Positions 41,838 to 49,281 of a DNA stretch of 49,281 bases are shown in pieces. This DNA is from Nemertoderma westbladi. Taxonomy: Eukaryota > Xenacoelomorpha > Nemertodermatida > Nemertodermatidae. The notes beneath the pieces are model-generated. The model was not told the origin of the DNA and ran no database searches. It saw only the letters and a program-made list of their open reading frames with translations. Made by a program: the position numbers and the translations under genes. The DNA lies in the NCBI GenBank assembly GCA_032718475.1, contig JAUCBJ010001218.1, positions 1 to 49,281 of the forward strand. Direction: 5' to 3'. How positions within the stretch are numbered: position 1 is the first letter of the stretch; the number at the start of each line of letters is the position of its first letter.

Positions 41838-43486
41838 TATCGTTCGGAGTGGGCGTATGACTCTATTATTTTATATTATTTTATTATTTTATATTTATGT
41901 ATGTATTGCTAGGTAATTTTATTATAATCGTTTTATTTAATTTAGTAGAATATTATTTTAGCAATTATTTAGTAGAATAGTGCAATATATTCGTGTTTAT
42001 TACGTAAGTAATTACTTATATTATATTAGTGCGACGGCGAAGAAATAATTATTTTTCTCTTTCCTTACTGTCCGTATTATATTATAAATACGTAACTACA
42101 GTAAGATGAAATGTCCGTACTTATTAAAGTACAATAAAGCCACTACTATATTTAAGTATTATTGGTAGGCAGAGTATTAGGAATGCAAAGTTCAGATCCT
42201 CGCGTCTCGGCTAAACCAAGCTCGGGGTAGACCTTGGAAACGACTTGCCTCTTCACACTGACATTGCTTCGTGCGATATTGCTCTCATACCGTATATTAA
42301 ATAATACATATAGTAGCGTGATGTCCCTTTAACAGTAGCGTATAACGCAAAATAAATCTGTTAAACCCTTTGACCATCTGTAATTCTAGTCGATTAAGAT
42401 ATCGTGGCACCCACCGATATACTTGAAAGATAAATTATAGAATCAGTGGTTAACGTCCCCAGACAAGTTCTGGAATAAATCGGTGCCCATCTCAAATATT
42501 AATTAGTTAATATTTACAAATCAAATAAGTCAACATCTGTAAAATTCAGATCCTTCAACAATTCTAGTCAATTAAGATATCGTAGCATTTACCGATATTC
42601 TTAAAAGAGACAATTTCTTAGAATTAAGGATCTTGTGTCCCTAGACATGTTCTAGAATCAAAATATGCCCATTTAATTGTCAAATAATAAAATTTCAGGG
42701 AATAAATTTAAATTCATGTCCTTTAATGAATTTAATAAATTGCCATTTTACGTGATTTATAACATTCCCAAAATTCCATTAATTAATAGATCAAGGGAGC
42801 GGAGATTTATATTATTATGCGTATGTGTGTACGAAAGTCTCCCAAACATAGTTAATAGCCGATAAAATTCTTAAAGTCATGTATAAACAGGACATTGACT
42901 ATTAAAGAATTCCTATTAAATAACATCCCAGATCTGTATGCATTGGAATTACTCTAATTCTACCGCTAGCTTTGCATAATGTCACCATAGCAACAACCAC
43001 GCTAGAATTAGAATTGAGTTAAACGAACAATAGAAAGCTTGTCCCATTGAATAGCATAGGGAATAAATAGCGCACTACTAGTATCCAAGGATACATAATA
43101 ATACAGTGACATTCTGGAAGGCATTGACTAACGGACAAGTGACCCGAGTGTGTGTAATTTGTGACAAGTTGTGTGTGTGGTACTTGTGAGTTTATAGGCG
43201 AATGTTACTACTAAGGTGTGTTTACAGTAGCCAGTCGCAATCGTAAAGTAACCTAACTCTCCAAGGAATACCTGAAGTACATCTAAGCCTTTGGGACGGA
43301 CAGTCGAGTGACTTGTGCCGGTTGTCGTTGTCGTTGTGCGGCTACGTCGTTGGCGAAAGTACAGTGGCGACGACACATCGGCGCTGAGGATCTCGTACTG
43401 TCCGGGGGTTGATTGGAGTAGGCAGCGACGTCCGCTCGCCTAAATATAAACTCATTATAATATGGATAAACTCATATATAGCAGAT
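41838..43486 (+). other. BEL 3' non-coding region, proximal part
   Basis: AT-rich, with no convincing ORF. AATTCTAGTCGATTAAGATA at 42382 recurs in variant form at 42560, part of a ~178-bp degenerate duplication running to about 42671. 43100-43450 is GC-richer. TATATAGCAG just before 43484 could act as a splice acceptor for a subgenomic RNA. Confidence 0.5.
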
Positions 43487-43861
43487 ATGACGGAATGGAT
43501 AGAAGATGGTCTTGGTATCAGGGAGCGATATACTCTACTTTTACAAGCGTTTGTTGATAGCTTAATACGCGGCGACGTTAGTCCAACTGCTACGGAGGAC
43601 GATGGTCTTTATATCGAACCGCCAATGTCCCAAGAGCAGCTCACGCGTGAGTTGGACTATAGAAAATTCGCTGCTCGATATACGCAGCGTAATGGTACGT
43701 ATATGGTCTTCTTAACTACTGGTCATCCTATCGATCTACATAATACGAACTCTGTCGACTATATATCCTGCCCAGCGGAGTCGGAACCAGAAACTGAAAT
43801 TCGAGTGCGAAATTTCTATTCGAAATCGACTCGAAAGAAAAGACATCAAAGAAGCAAATAA
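43487..43861 (+). CDS. BEL accessory ORF, unknown function
   Basis: 124 residues plus stop from an internal ATG (MTEWIEDGLGIRERYTLL); the same frame is open upstream to 43409. The N-terminal half looks helical and amphipathic. The middle is acidic and Pro-containing (TEDDGLYIEPPMSQEQ). The C-terminus is strongly basic (STRKKRHQRSK), suggesting nucleic-acid binding or nuclear targeting. No signal peptide, membrane segment or known domain is recognised, so there is no support for an envelope gene. It lies 1.6 kb after Gag-Pol and would need a spliced or separate message. A chance ORF or captured host fragment remains possible. Confidence 0.45.
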   Translation: MTEWIEDGLGIRERYTLLLQAFVDSLIRGDVSPTATEDDGLYIEPPMSQEQLTRELDYRKFAARYTQRNGTYMVFLTTGHPIDLHNTNSVDYISCPAESEPETEIRVRNFYSKSTRKKRHQRSK

Positions 43862-44891
43862 ACGCGGTAACTCCAACATATATTTGGAATTCTTGATCAT
43901 TGTAACAACAAATAAATATCATCCGCGTTTCCCCTACCAGACGTGCGTCTTTGGTATTATTACGATAAATGCCCTAGACCCAGCCGATAAACGGAAAGAC
44001 ATAAACATCCACGGAAACGTTGTGTTAAACACCGTTGTGCTCGTTATATTTACTGAAGTTTCGAGCGAAACTTGTTTGACGTATCACCTATGCTCACTCG
44101 GTTCGAACGATCCTGGAGTAAACCTACGATCAGAGTCCCGGAATACTCGGTCAAACCTCCTCATTCCTTAGTTGGACCTCAGACCTGCGATCCTGGTGGT
44201 GTCGCGGATCCTCGCGGACTGTATTCACTGTTCAAAGATCTAGTGCTACCCTAACAATTAATCGGTAACACTCCGACAGTGATTTCTAGCTAGTCGCCCA
44301 TCTTACCTAGCCGGATTGTGACGCGGACACCTAATATCACTGTCCAACCGTATGGTCGTTCCCGTTTAACGCGATACAAACCTTCATCAAGGTGAAGGAG
44401 AGCGTTGTACAAACGAGTTAAACGCTATTCTACAAAGATCAGAAAGGAAACCTGCGTTTGTTCAGATAAACGTAAGTTGTAACAGCAAGTCCAAGCGATA
44501 AACGAATTGTCTTTATCTCAGTTCGATTGTAAAATCCAGAATCTCTAAGAAGATATCGAACTTAGGCAACCCATTCTCTGCGAGAGTTTTTGGATGAACG
44601 TGTCCAGCTACGAGCGGAGGAAAATCAGCTCGAGGAGAAGCATATCGAAACGGCGGATATACCGATCGTAATCCTACCCCTTCTGATGCAATCGTATTAC
44701 ACCCTTCGCATAGGAGCTACAGCCCTCCTCATAAAGTGGCTCGCCCCAAAGAGAAAAGGACTCTTGTTAATCTCAAGAAATTGCGTAAACGCCGTCCGCG
44801 CAAGAAAGACTAACTGTTTAGAGTATTTTTATATTTTAGAAACTGTGATTTTGTATATTTTATAGACTTAAATCCCATTTTCTGGGAGCGG
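43862..44891 (+). other. BEL 3' region, distal part, with decayed coding-like stretches
   Basis: Open stretches occur in several frames: 43884-44171, 44072-44254 and 44590-44865. Between 44460 and 44660 one frame reads QQVQAINELSLSQFDCKIQ and onward, broken by TAA at about 44480 and 44547 and then a frame change into DERVQLRAEENQLEEKH. This looks like a decayed coiled-coil coding sequence rather than an intact gene. No purine tract is clean; GGGAGCGG precedes the 3' LTR. Confidence 0.35.
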
Positions 44892-46074
44892 TGTAAAAGC
44901 TTTTGTGGGATAACTGATTCGTTTGCCTTGTTGGCCAGTTCCCCCCCAGTCGCTAGAAATACTCTCAAAGTGATCTATAGTTGAAGTAGTGCAAGCTACC
45001 AGCCTATTGGCTGATTTGTGGTATGCAGGTATCTGGGCTCTGTTTAGTCAGCCAACAAGCCTAGGGAGGTTACGTCATAGCCTGTTTTTGTATCTCCCAA
45101 TAGAATTTGAGTTATTCTGGATTTTAACCAATCCTGAGCTACTGAACTGAAAATCCGGTTCATGTGCTCCTAGGTTTCGTTTTTGATTAAGTACATTATA
45201 TTTCATCATTCAGTAGTCACAAGTTTTTAGAGAAAAGCCACGAAAGAACGGCTTATAGTGTTTTGCGCTTTTCTGCTTTTTAGTGCAACACTAGTAGGTT
45301 TAATTATAAGGACATATATCCTTTAACTGCTGGCATATCAATCCATATCTACGAAACAAACTGCATATCATATCAAACATAACAAACTACCTGTTTAGTT
45401 GTTGTTTTATACTGCTATTTACTGTCGATTATTCATTGCATTTGTGGATGAAATATTATATTTGGAATAACGATAAATACCCCGAAACCCGATGTTCTTG
45501 ATATACCGAAGGTAAGAGAGAAAGGTTACAGATAAACGATTGTGACTTATGTTGAAGTGGTTTGAAGTGAATCTAATGTTATTTGATAGACCCTACATGA
45601 GTCAGCCTGTGTTCCTTTTATATGTGACTAAAATTAGTGAAGATCGGCAGATTAGTGTGCAGTATTGTGCAGCATTGTATGCGTGAGTCTGTTAAAGAAG
45701 CATTTCCTAAAGAATGCGCCATATATGTTAATTATAATTGAACCATATCGTTGTGAGTAGTTTAAGTCATAACTCTGTTTATATAGATAAAGCGCCACGT
45801 CCTAAAGGAACTGTTAATATTCCCCGAAGGTAAATAATATTGTCAGAGATTATATAATACTGTCAGTCGAATAATACATTAGGCTTACATAGCAATAAGA
45901 TTAAACCGTCGAACCCAATCTCCCGGGAATATCCAGCGGGTGAATGGTCGCGCACGGATTGGTTTCGACTAGTGTAGTGAATCAAATACTTGTCGTAGGC
46001 AGAAAAGCGATTTAATATCTAGAAGACATCATAATTTGGCGGGTTAAACTGCCAAAGGTCTAAAAGCGCGAACA
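44892..46074 (+). repeat. 3' LTR of the BEL element
   Basis: 1,183 bp, same ends as the 5' LTR, with G at 45047 in place of A. Followed by the target-site copy GCAGA. Confidence 0.95.
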
Positions 46075-46107
46075 GCAGAGCTATTTATAATTTATTTATT
46101 ATTACAG

Positions 46108-46137
46108 GCAAATGATGGACAATGTGGAGCCATTAAT
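46108..46137 (+). CDS. FREP-type gene, exon 2: Cys-containing segment
   Basis: Ten codons (ANDGQCGAIN) lie between an acceptor TTATTACAG and a donor GTAAGT, phase 0 on both sides. Signal cleavage probably falls near the exon 1/2 junction. The single Cys could form an interchain disulphide, as in oligomeric fibrinogen-related proteins. The exon starts 28 bases after the BEL target duplication, so the insertion lies close to the acceptor. Confidence 0.55.
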
Positions 46138-46259
46138 GTAAGTTTGTTAGTTATTTTAAATTATTATTTTAAATATAATTTCATGCTATTTCATAGATAT
46201 TGTAATTGGTGACAAAGTTGAGTTGAATTCATAAAAGTTATAAAAATATTTCCTAACAG

Positions 46260-46406
46260 GTTACAGAGCCGGAAGAACAGAATACAGAGTTGAAAGAAAA
46301 TATTAATGGGTTGAATGACCAAGTAAAAGATATACTTACAAACCTAACTAACCAAGTCAATGAGCTAAAGAACGATGTTAGTTTCTTAACCAGTAATTAT
46401 TTGTAA
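46260..46406 (+). CDS. FREP-type gene, exon 3: coiled coil and stop
   Basis: After the acceptor TTTCCTAACAG, 48 codons and a TAA follow. The sequence has heptad spacing of L, I and V across LKENINGLNDQVKDILTNL and NQVNELKNDVSFL, a two- or three-stranded coiled coil. Joined to exons 1 and 2 it gives a 77-residue secreted protein. In a complete family member this exon would splice on to the fibrinogen domain; GATGTTAGT near 46376 is a weak candidate donor. A truncated product ending here is the simplest reading. Confidence 0.5.
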   Translation, partial: VTEPEEQNTELKENINGLNDQVKDILTNLTNQVNELKNDVSFLTSNYL

Positions 46407-47019
46407 CATAATTATTTGCCGTGTTGAAGTCCTTCTGTTTTATTATTATGTTTTTATTTATTTGTATGGAATTAATTTCGCACTACCAAATCGCCAGGCC
46501 GACATATTTCCCAACTTTATATCGCAGTGCGACATTATTTCTCAGTATGTCCCAACGCCATATATTTACTATGTATTTCAGTATATCCATTATGTCACCG
46601 CGTCATTATTAGGTTGTTCTAGAAAGTTTAAGTGCAAAACTACAAATAATTCTACCACAAATAAATAAAATTAGATTCGCCATTGTTCATAATTACCACA
46701 TTAAATCTTTTACGGCCCTCGTTCTATTATTTCACTAAACAAAATCACTCGTGCCGTAACGCTATAATGTGCTATTTTATTAGCAACGACGTAATATAGT
46801 TAGTATTTAATTGCTCTAAATGTTGGGTCGAAATGCCGGCGTTTAATGATTTCCCTAGAGAACTCCAACCCAACCACTGATCAGATGTGGGCAGAGGATT
46901 TACAGAATTTAATAAACAATTTCAATTAATAATATTTCCTAACAGAATAAAGAGTTGGAAGAGTATTCCAGTTAGTACAGGGTTAAACACTGTATAAGCT
47001 AATAGCGCCTATCCTAAAG

Positions 47020-47566
47020 TATAATGATGGGGTAAAGATTCAACAAAGAGTTGATGGATCTGTTGACTTCTATCGAAACTGGGATGAATATGTTGAAGGA
47101 TTTGGCGACCCGAATACCAATTTTTGGTTGGGGTTGGAGGCGATCCACAAGCTGAGTGAAGGCGGGGTGAAGTTGAGAGTCGATTTGTGGTTGACTGGAA
47201 GGGGGTGGATCTTAAAACCCAGTCGATGGTGCATTACACCAACGAACACAAATACGCGGAATACAACAACTTCTCTATCGGATCAGCTGCAACTAATTAT
47301 CGCCTACATGTATCCGGTTACCATGGTACTGCTGGTGACGCATTGGAGTATCACAACGGTCTCCCATTCTCTACCAAGGACCGCGATAATGACGGGAGGA
47401 CTCCTACAACTGCGCCGTAATCGTACTGGGTCGTGGTGGTACAATGACTGCGCGGACAGTAACTTGAACGGAGAATATGGTGCGGGGTATTGGAAAGGAC
47501 CTTATTGGGATCGTTTTACTGGATGATAATCCGGCTTCTCGAGTTGAAATGAAGATTTGGATTTAG
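47020..47566 (+). pseudogene. Fibrinogen C-terminal (FReD) domain, four frameshifts
   Basis: The domain reads in order: KIQQRVDGSVDFYRNWDEYV, FWLGLEAIHKLSEGG, LRVDL, then VDWKG, YHGTAGDALEYHNGLPFST, KDRDND, YNCAVI, TGSWWYNDC, SNLNGEY and a terminal RVEMKIWI stop at 47564. These are the diagnostic FReD blocks, but the frame shifts near 47183, 47395, 47420 and 47521. The N-terminal third (the first Cys and VYCDM region) is absent. Residues around the Ca-binding DRDND survive. It is the broken tail of the FREP locus or of a neighbouring paralogue. A decayed exon-like stretch (AATAAAGAGTTGGAAGAG) after TTTCCTAACAG at 46945 precedes it. Confidence 0.85.
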
Positions 47567-48212
47567 TAAAACTGTAAGTTTTATATAAAATTACTAAATA
47601 ATTTCAATAGAGTTGCGTTGGAAACTAACTTTTATATTTAATTATAAAATAAATATAAATAAAATATAATAATATATTTGCCTGAAAAGTTAATAATAAT
47701 AATTAATAATAATGAGTTCCGGAATAAATATCGTTTTTTACTATAAAATTATTTACTTTAACGTTTTTATTATTTATTTTGCAGTTTGAATTCCCAATAA
47801 GTTTTAGAAGAGACTGAATCTTGGCTATTCTGCTATATGTTACCAGTTTATATGTGTGATGGTTATGGGTTATTGGTTTATGTTTGGTTAATATTTACAA
47901 TATATTAATAAATTATAGTTGCAATAACTTAACTTTATTTACTTAACTTGCTGTTAGACCAGGAGGGGCCGGTTGCATATAAATCAACCTTAGCTAAGGT
48001 GAACCTTAACTCATAAGTGTTGCCTTAAATATTTCAACATCCGTATCAGTTGTCTGCCTAATATTACCTAATATATTTTATAGAAACATTTTGAGAACGT
48101 CGGAGGAGTTCCGAGAGCAAAATTTGGACTTTTCAAAATCAGCTGATATAATTAAACAAATTAATTGTTAATTAAAATTCTTTATTACCTAATAATATAC
48201 AAATAAATCCTA
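47567..48212. other. Intergenic, convergent 3' ends
   Basis: AT-rich. AATAAA at 47648 and 47658 could end forward transcripts from the FREP locus. Imperfectly palindromic CCTTAGCTAAGG lies at about 47989-48000. No gene is seen. Confidence 0.5.
48181..48186 (-). terminator. Poly(A) signal of the TEX36-like gene
   Basis: AATAAA on the reverse strand, 27 bases after the TAA at 48213-48215. Confidence 0.55.
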
Positions 48213-48813
48213 TTATATTTTAACGCCTCTGTTTGAATATCGCCAGTTATTGGGTTTCTGGAACGGTTCCTGTGCCAAAGCGAGGGAGCGAAGAGGAGTC
48301 CTAAATGAACCGGAATCAGGGGCTGTCATACCAACCCGGATATATTCCGAGCGATCAGTCGCCCTGACTACGGGGGTCGGGTAGACACGGGGGAAGCGGG
48401 AGTGGGGTCGGAATGATTCCGAGGTGGCGGCCCGGAATACAGGAGGGATATCAAGCGATATCCCCGCGGTAGTATCCGGGGTTACAGACGAGACTCGGTT
48501 GAAACTCCTCCGGTAAACCGACGTGTAGGGCCGGGTACCTCGCCCAGCTGTGTCACTCACCCACTCGATGTGGTTCGCAGACAGATGCTGCCGCTTATCT
48601 CCGTAGGATTTAAACTTCCCAAACTTCTCGTCGAAATAAACCCCGTAGTCGCGCGTCTGGTGTCGGTTGTCGTGGAAAGAAAAAGGGTTTCCAGTTTTAT
48701 ATTCTCGATTTGTTTAGGAAATCCGGCGGTATTCTGTAGGTAGAAGCGTCGCGTCTTTGCGAAAGTTCTAGAACATTATTGTTGCCAGAGTGTCGGTAGA
48801 TATCTGTCATCAT
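48213..48813 (-). CDS. TEX36-like protein, with a frame change near 48703
   Basis: From ATG at 48813, 38 codons read MMTDIYRHSGNNNVLELSQR... to a TAA at 48697. One frame over, from about 48703, the reading continues YKTGNPFSFHDNRHQ, YFDEKFGKF, DKRQHLSANHIEW, YTSVYRRSF and RFPRVYPTP to a stop at 48213. The FSxHDNRH, DKRQH and RFPRxY blocks, in this order and spacing, match my recollection of vertebrate TEX36, a small testis-expressed protein of unknown biochemical role. The frame change needs one base removed in CGAGAATATAAAAC, or a phase-1 intron with acceptor at 48704-48705; an assembly error or real mutation is also possible. The body is GC-rich relative to its surroundings, as expected of a real exon. 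Confidence 0.6.
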
Positions 48814-48890
48814 TTCCCCTGCAGTCGTGTTCTCTCGGATTGCCAATGGTGGCGCCTCGTTTCTATGGTAATACCACGTGTGGTCTATTG

Positions 48891-48904
48891 GTAACCATGG
48901 TGAC
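48891..48904 (-). promoter_or_regulatory. Candidate RFX X-box upstream of the TEX36-like gene
   Basis: The reverse strand reads GTCACCATGGTTAC, within the palindromic context TTGGT(C/A)ACCATGGT(T/G)ACCAA. It fits the RFX consensus of two half sites around AT and lies 78-91 bases upstream of the proposed ATG. RFX factors drive ciliary genes, consistent with the downstream product. CCAAT-type sequence (GCCAATGG, 48842-48849) lies nearer the start. Confidence 0.5.
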
Positions 48905-48919
48905 CAAGGTTGGCTAGCT

Positions 48920-49281
48920 TTCGGTATACTCAGAGAATATAGTTCGTCGAATTAATAATTAAGAAACATTTTATTTCATTCTACGTCTAACACTAGCAAA
49001 TTTATATAAAGTAACTCAATATTCCCACTCGAGGTAGAGCCGTACTTTATAAATAAAAATATACAACATAAAAATACCGGTTAAAACGATAATTTTGATA
49101 AAATTTGAAAATAATTACAAAAAATAAACAAATCCACAAACATGCTAATATTAATACAACCAACCCGAGAATAAGTCAGCCGTTAATTAGATTGGCATTA
49201 ACGGTGTATTGATTACCCCTCCGTGTTGTCAAGCAATAATTCTCTCAAGGTAATAGATGTTGCCATTCGCTACTCCATTGC
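48920..49281. other. No gene seen
   Basis: AT-rich upstream DNA of the TEX36-like gene to the window edge; no ORF, repeat or RNA gene recognised. Confidence 0.45.

Larger units (their letters stand above)
30181..46074 (+). mobile_element. Complete BEL/Pao LTR retrotransposon (15,894 bp)
   Basis: Two 1,183-bp LTRs (30181-31363, 44892-46074) begin TG and end CA. The 5-bp target duplication GCAGA flanks them (30176-30180, 46075-46079). One 2,779-codon Gag-Pol ORF lies between them in the BEL order: gag, protease, RT, RNase H, integrase. By eye the LTRs differ at a single base (30336 A, 45047 G), so insertion is recent. It sits in intron 1 of the FREP gene in the same orientation. Known BEL elements are mostly well under 12 kb; here the extra length comes from a 2.1-kb leader, a long Gag N-terminus and a 3-kb 3' region. 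I could not identify a tRNA primer site after the 5' LTR. Confidence 0.95.

Noticed and set aside
43884-44254. Overlapping ORFs of 95 and 60 codons as an envelope gene of the BEL element
   Set aside because: No signal peptide, transmembrane segment or fusion-like hydrophobic region, and frames do not join.
48544-48562. GTGAGT on the reverse strand as a splice donor inside the TEX36-like exon
   Set aside because: Reading through keeps the expected YxxVY and RFPRxY blocks in frame, so no intron is needed here.

Overview
The window is animal nuclear DNA: AT-rich, intron-containing, mostly transposons and tandem arrays, with no operons or bacterial-type genes. Two host loci are visible. One is a fibrinogen-related (FREP-type) gene whose exons encode a signal peptide, a short Cys-containing segment and a coiled coil. 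The other is a TEX36-like, cilia/testis-type gene. Together with a BEL/Pao retroelement and APE-type LINEs, they point to an invertebrate metazoan. A tunicate or another non-vertebrate deuterostome is my preferred guess, but the sequence alone does not settle it and a mollusc is possible.

Layout, left to right. 1-2740: reverse-strand LINE (endonuclease plus start of reverse transcriptase), open for 738 codons and running off the left edge. 2741-3685: truncated TTAA-flanked piggyBac-like element. 3682-3880: first decayed copy of the FREP 5' region. 4176-8645: small transposons and foldbacks, including two elements whose arms are 16-bp GGACA-core minisatellites flanked by 9-bp target duplications. 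9306-9905: broken RT fragment. 10045-10944: GC-rich minisatellite. 11030-15615: second decayed FREP copy, split by a 2.6-kb hAT-like element (which holds a LINE 3' end and a 37-bp array) and followed by a hairpin hAT MITE. 16656-17287: third GGACA foldback. 17335-22836: a 5.5-kb, 67-bp minisatellite. 22842-25334: two further foldbacks. 25954-27536: complete piggyBac-like non-autonomous element. 27880-28560: 32-bp minisatellite.

28744-47566 is the best-preserved FREP locus. It has a TATA box, a signal-peptide exon, and two further phase-0 exons ending in a coiled coil and a stop, followed by a fibrinogen domain broken by four frameshifts. Intron 1 contains a 15,894-bp BEL/Pao element (30181-46074) in the same orientation. 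Its 1,183-bp LTRs differ at one base, its target duplication is GCAGA, and its 2,779-codon Gag-Pol is intact. The element is unusual in its roughly 860-residue N-terminal Gag extension, its 2.1-kb leader, and about 3 kb of extra 3' sequence holding a 125-codon ORF of unknown function.

48213-48813, on the reverse strand and convergent with the FREP locus, is the TEX36-like gene. It has a candidate RFX X-box about 80 bp upstream of its start and an AATAAA signal after its stop. The three FREP copies act as filled/empty-site controls that date and delimit the piggyBac-like and hAT-like insertions.
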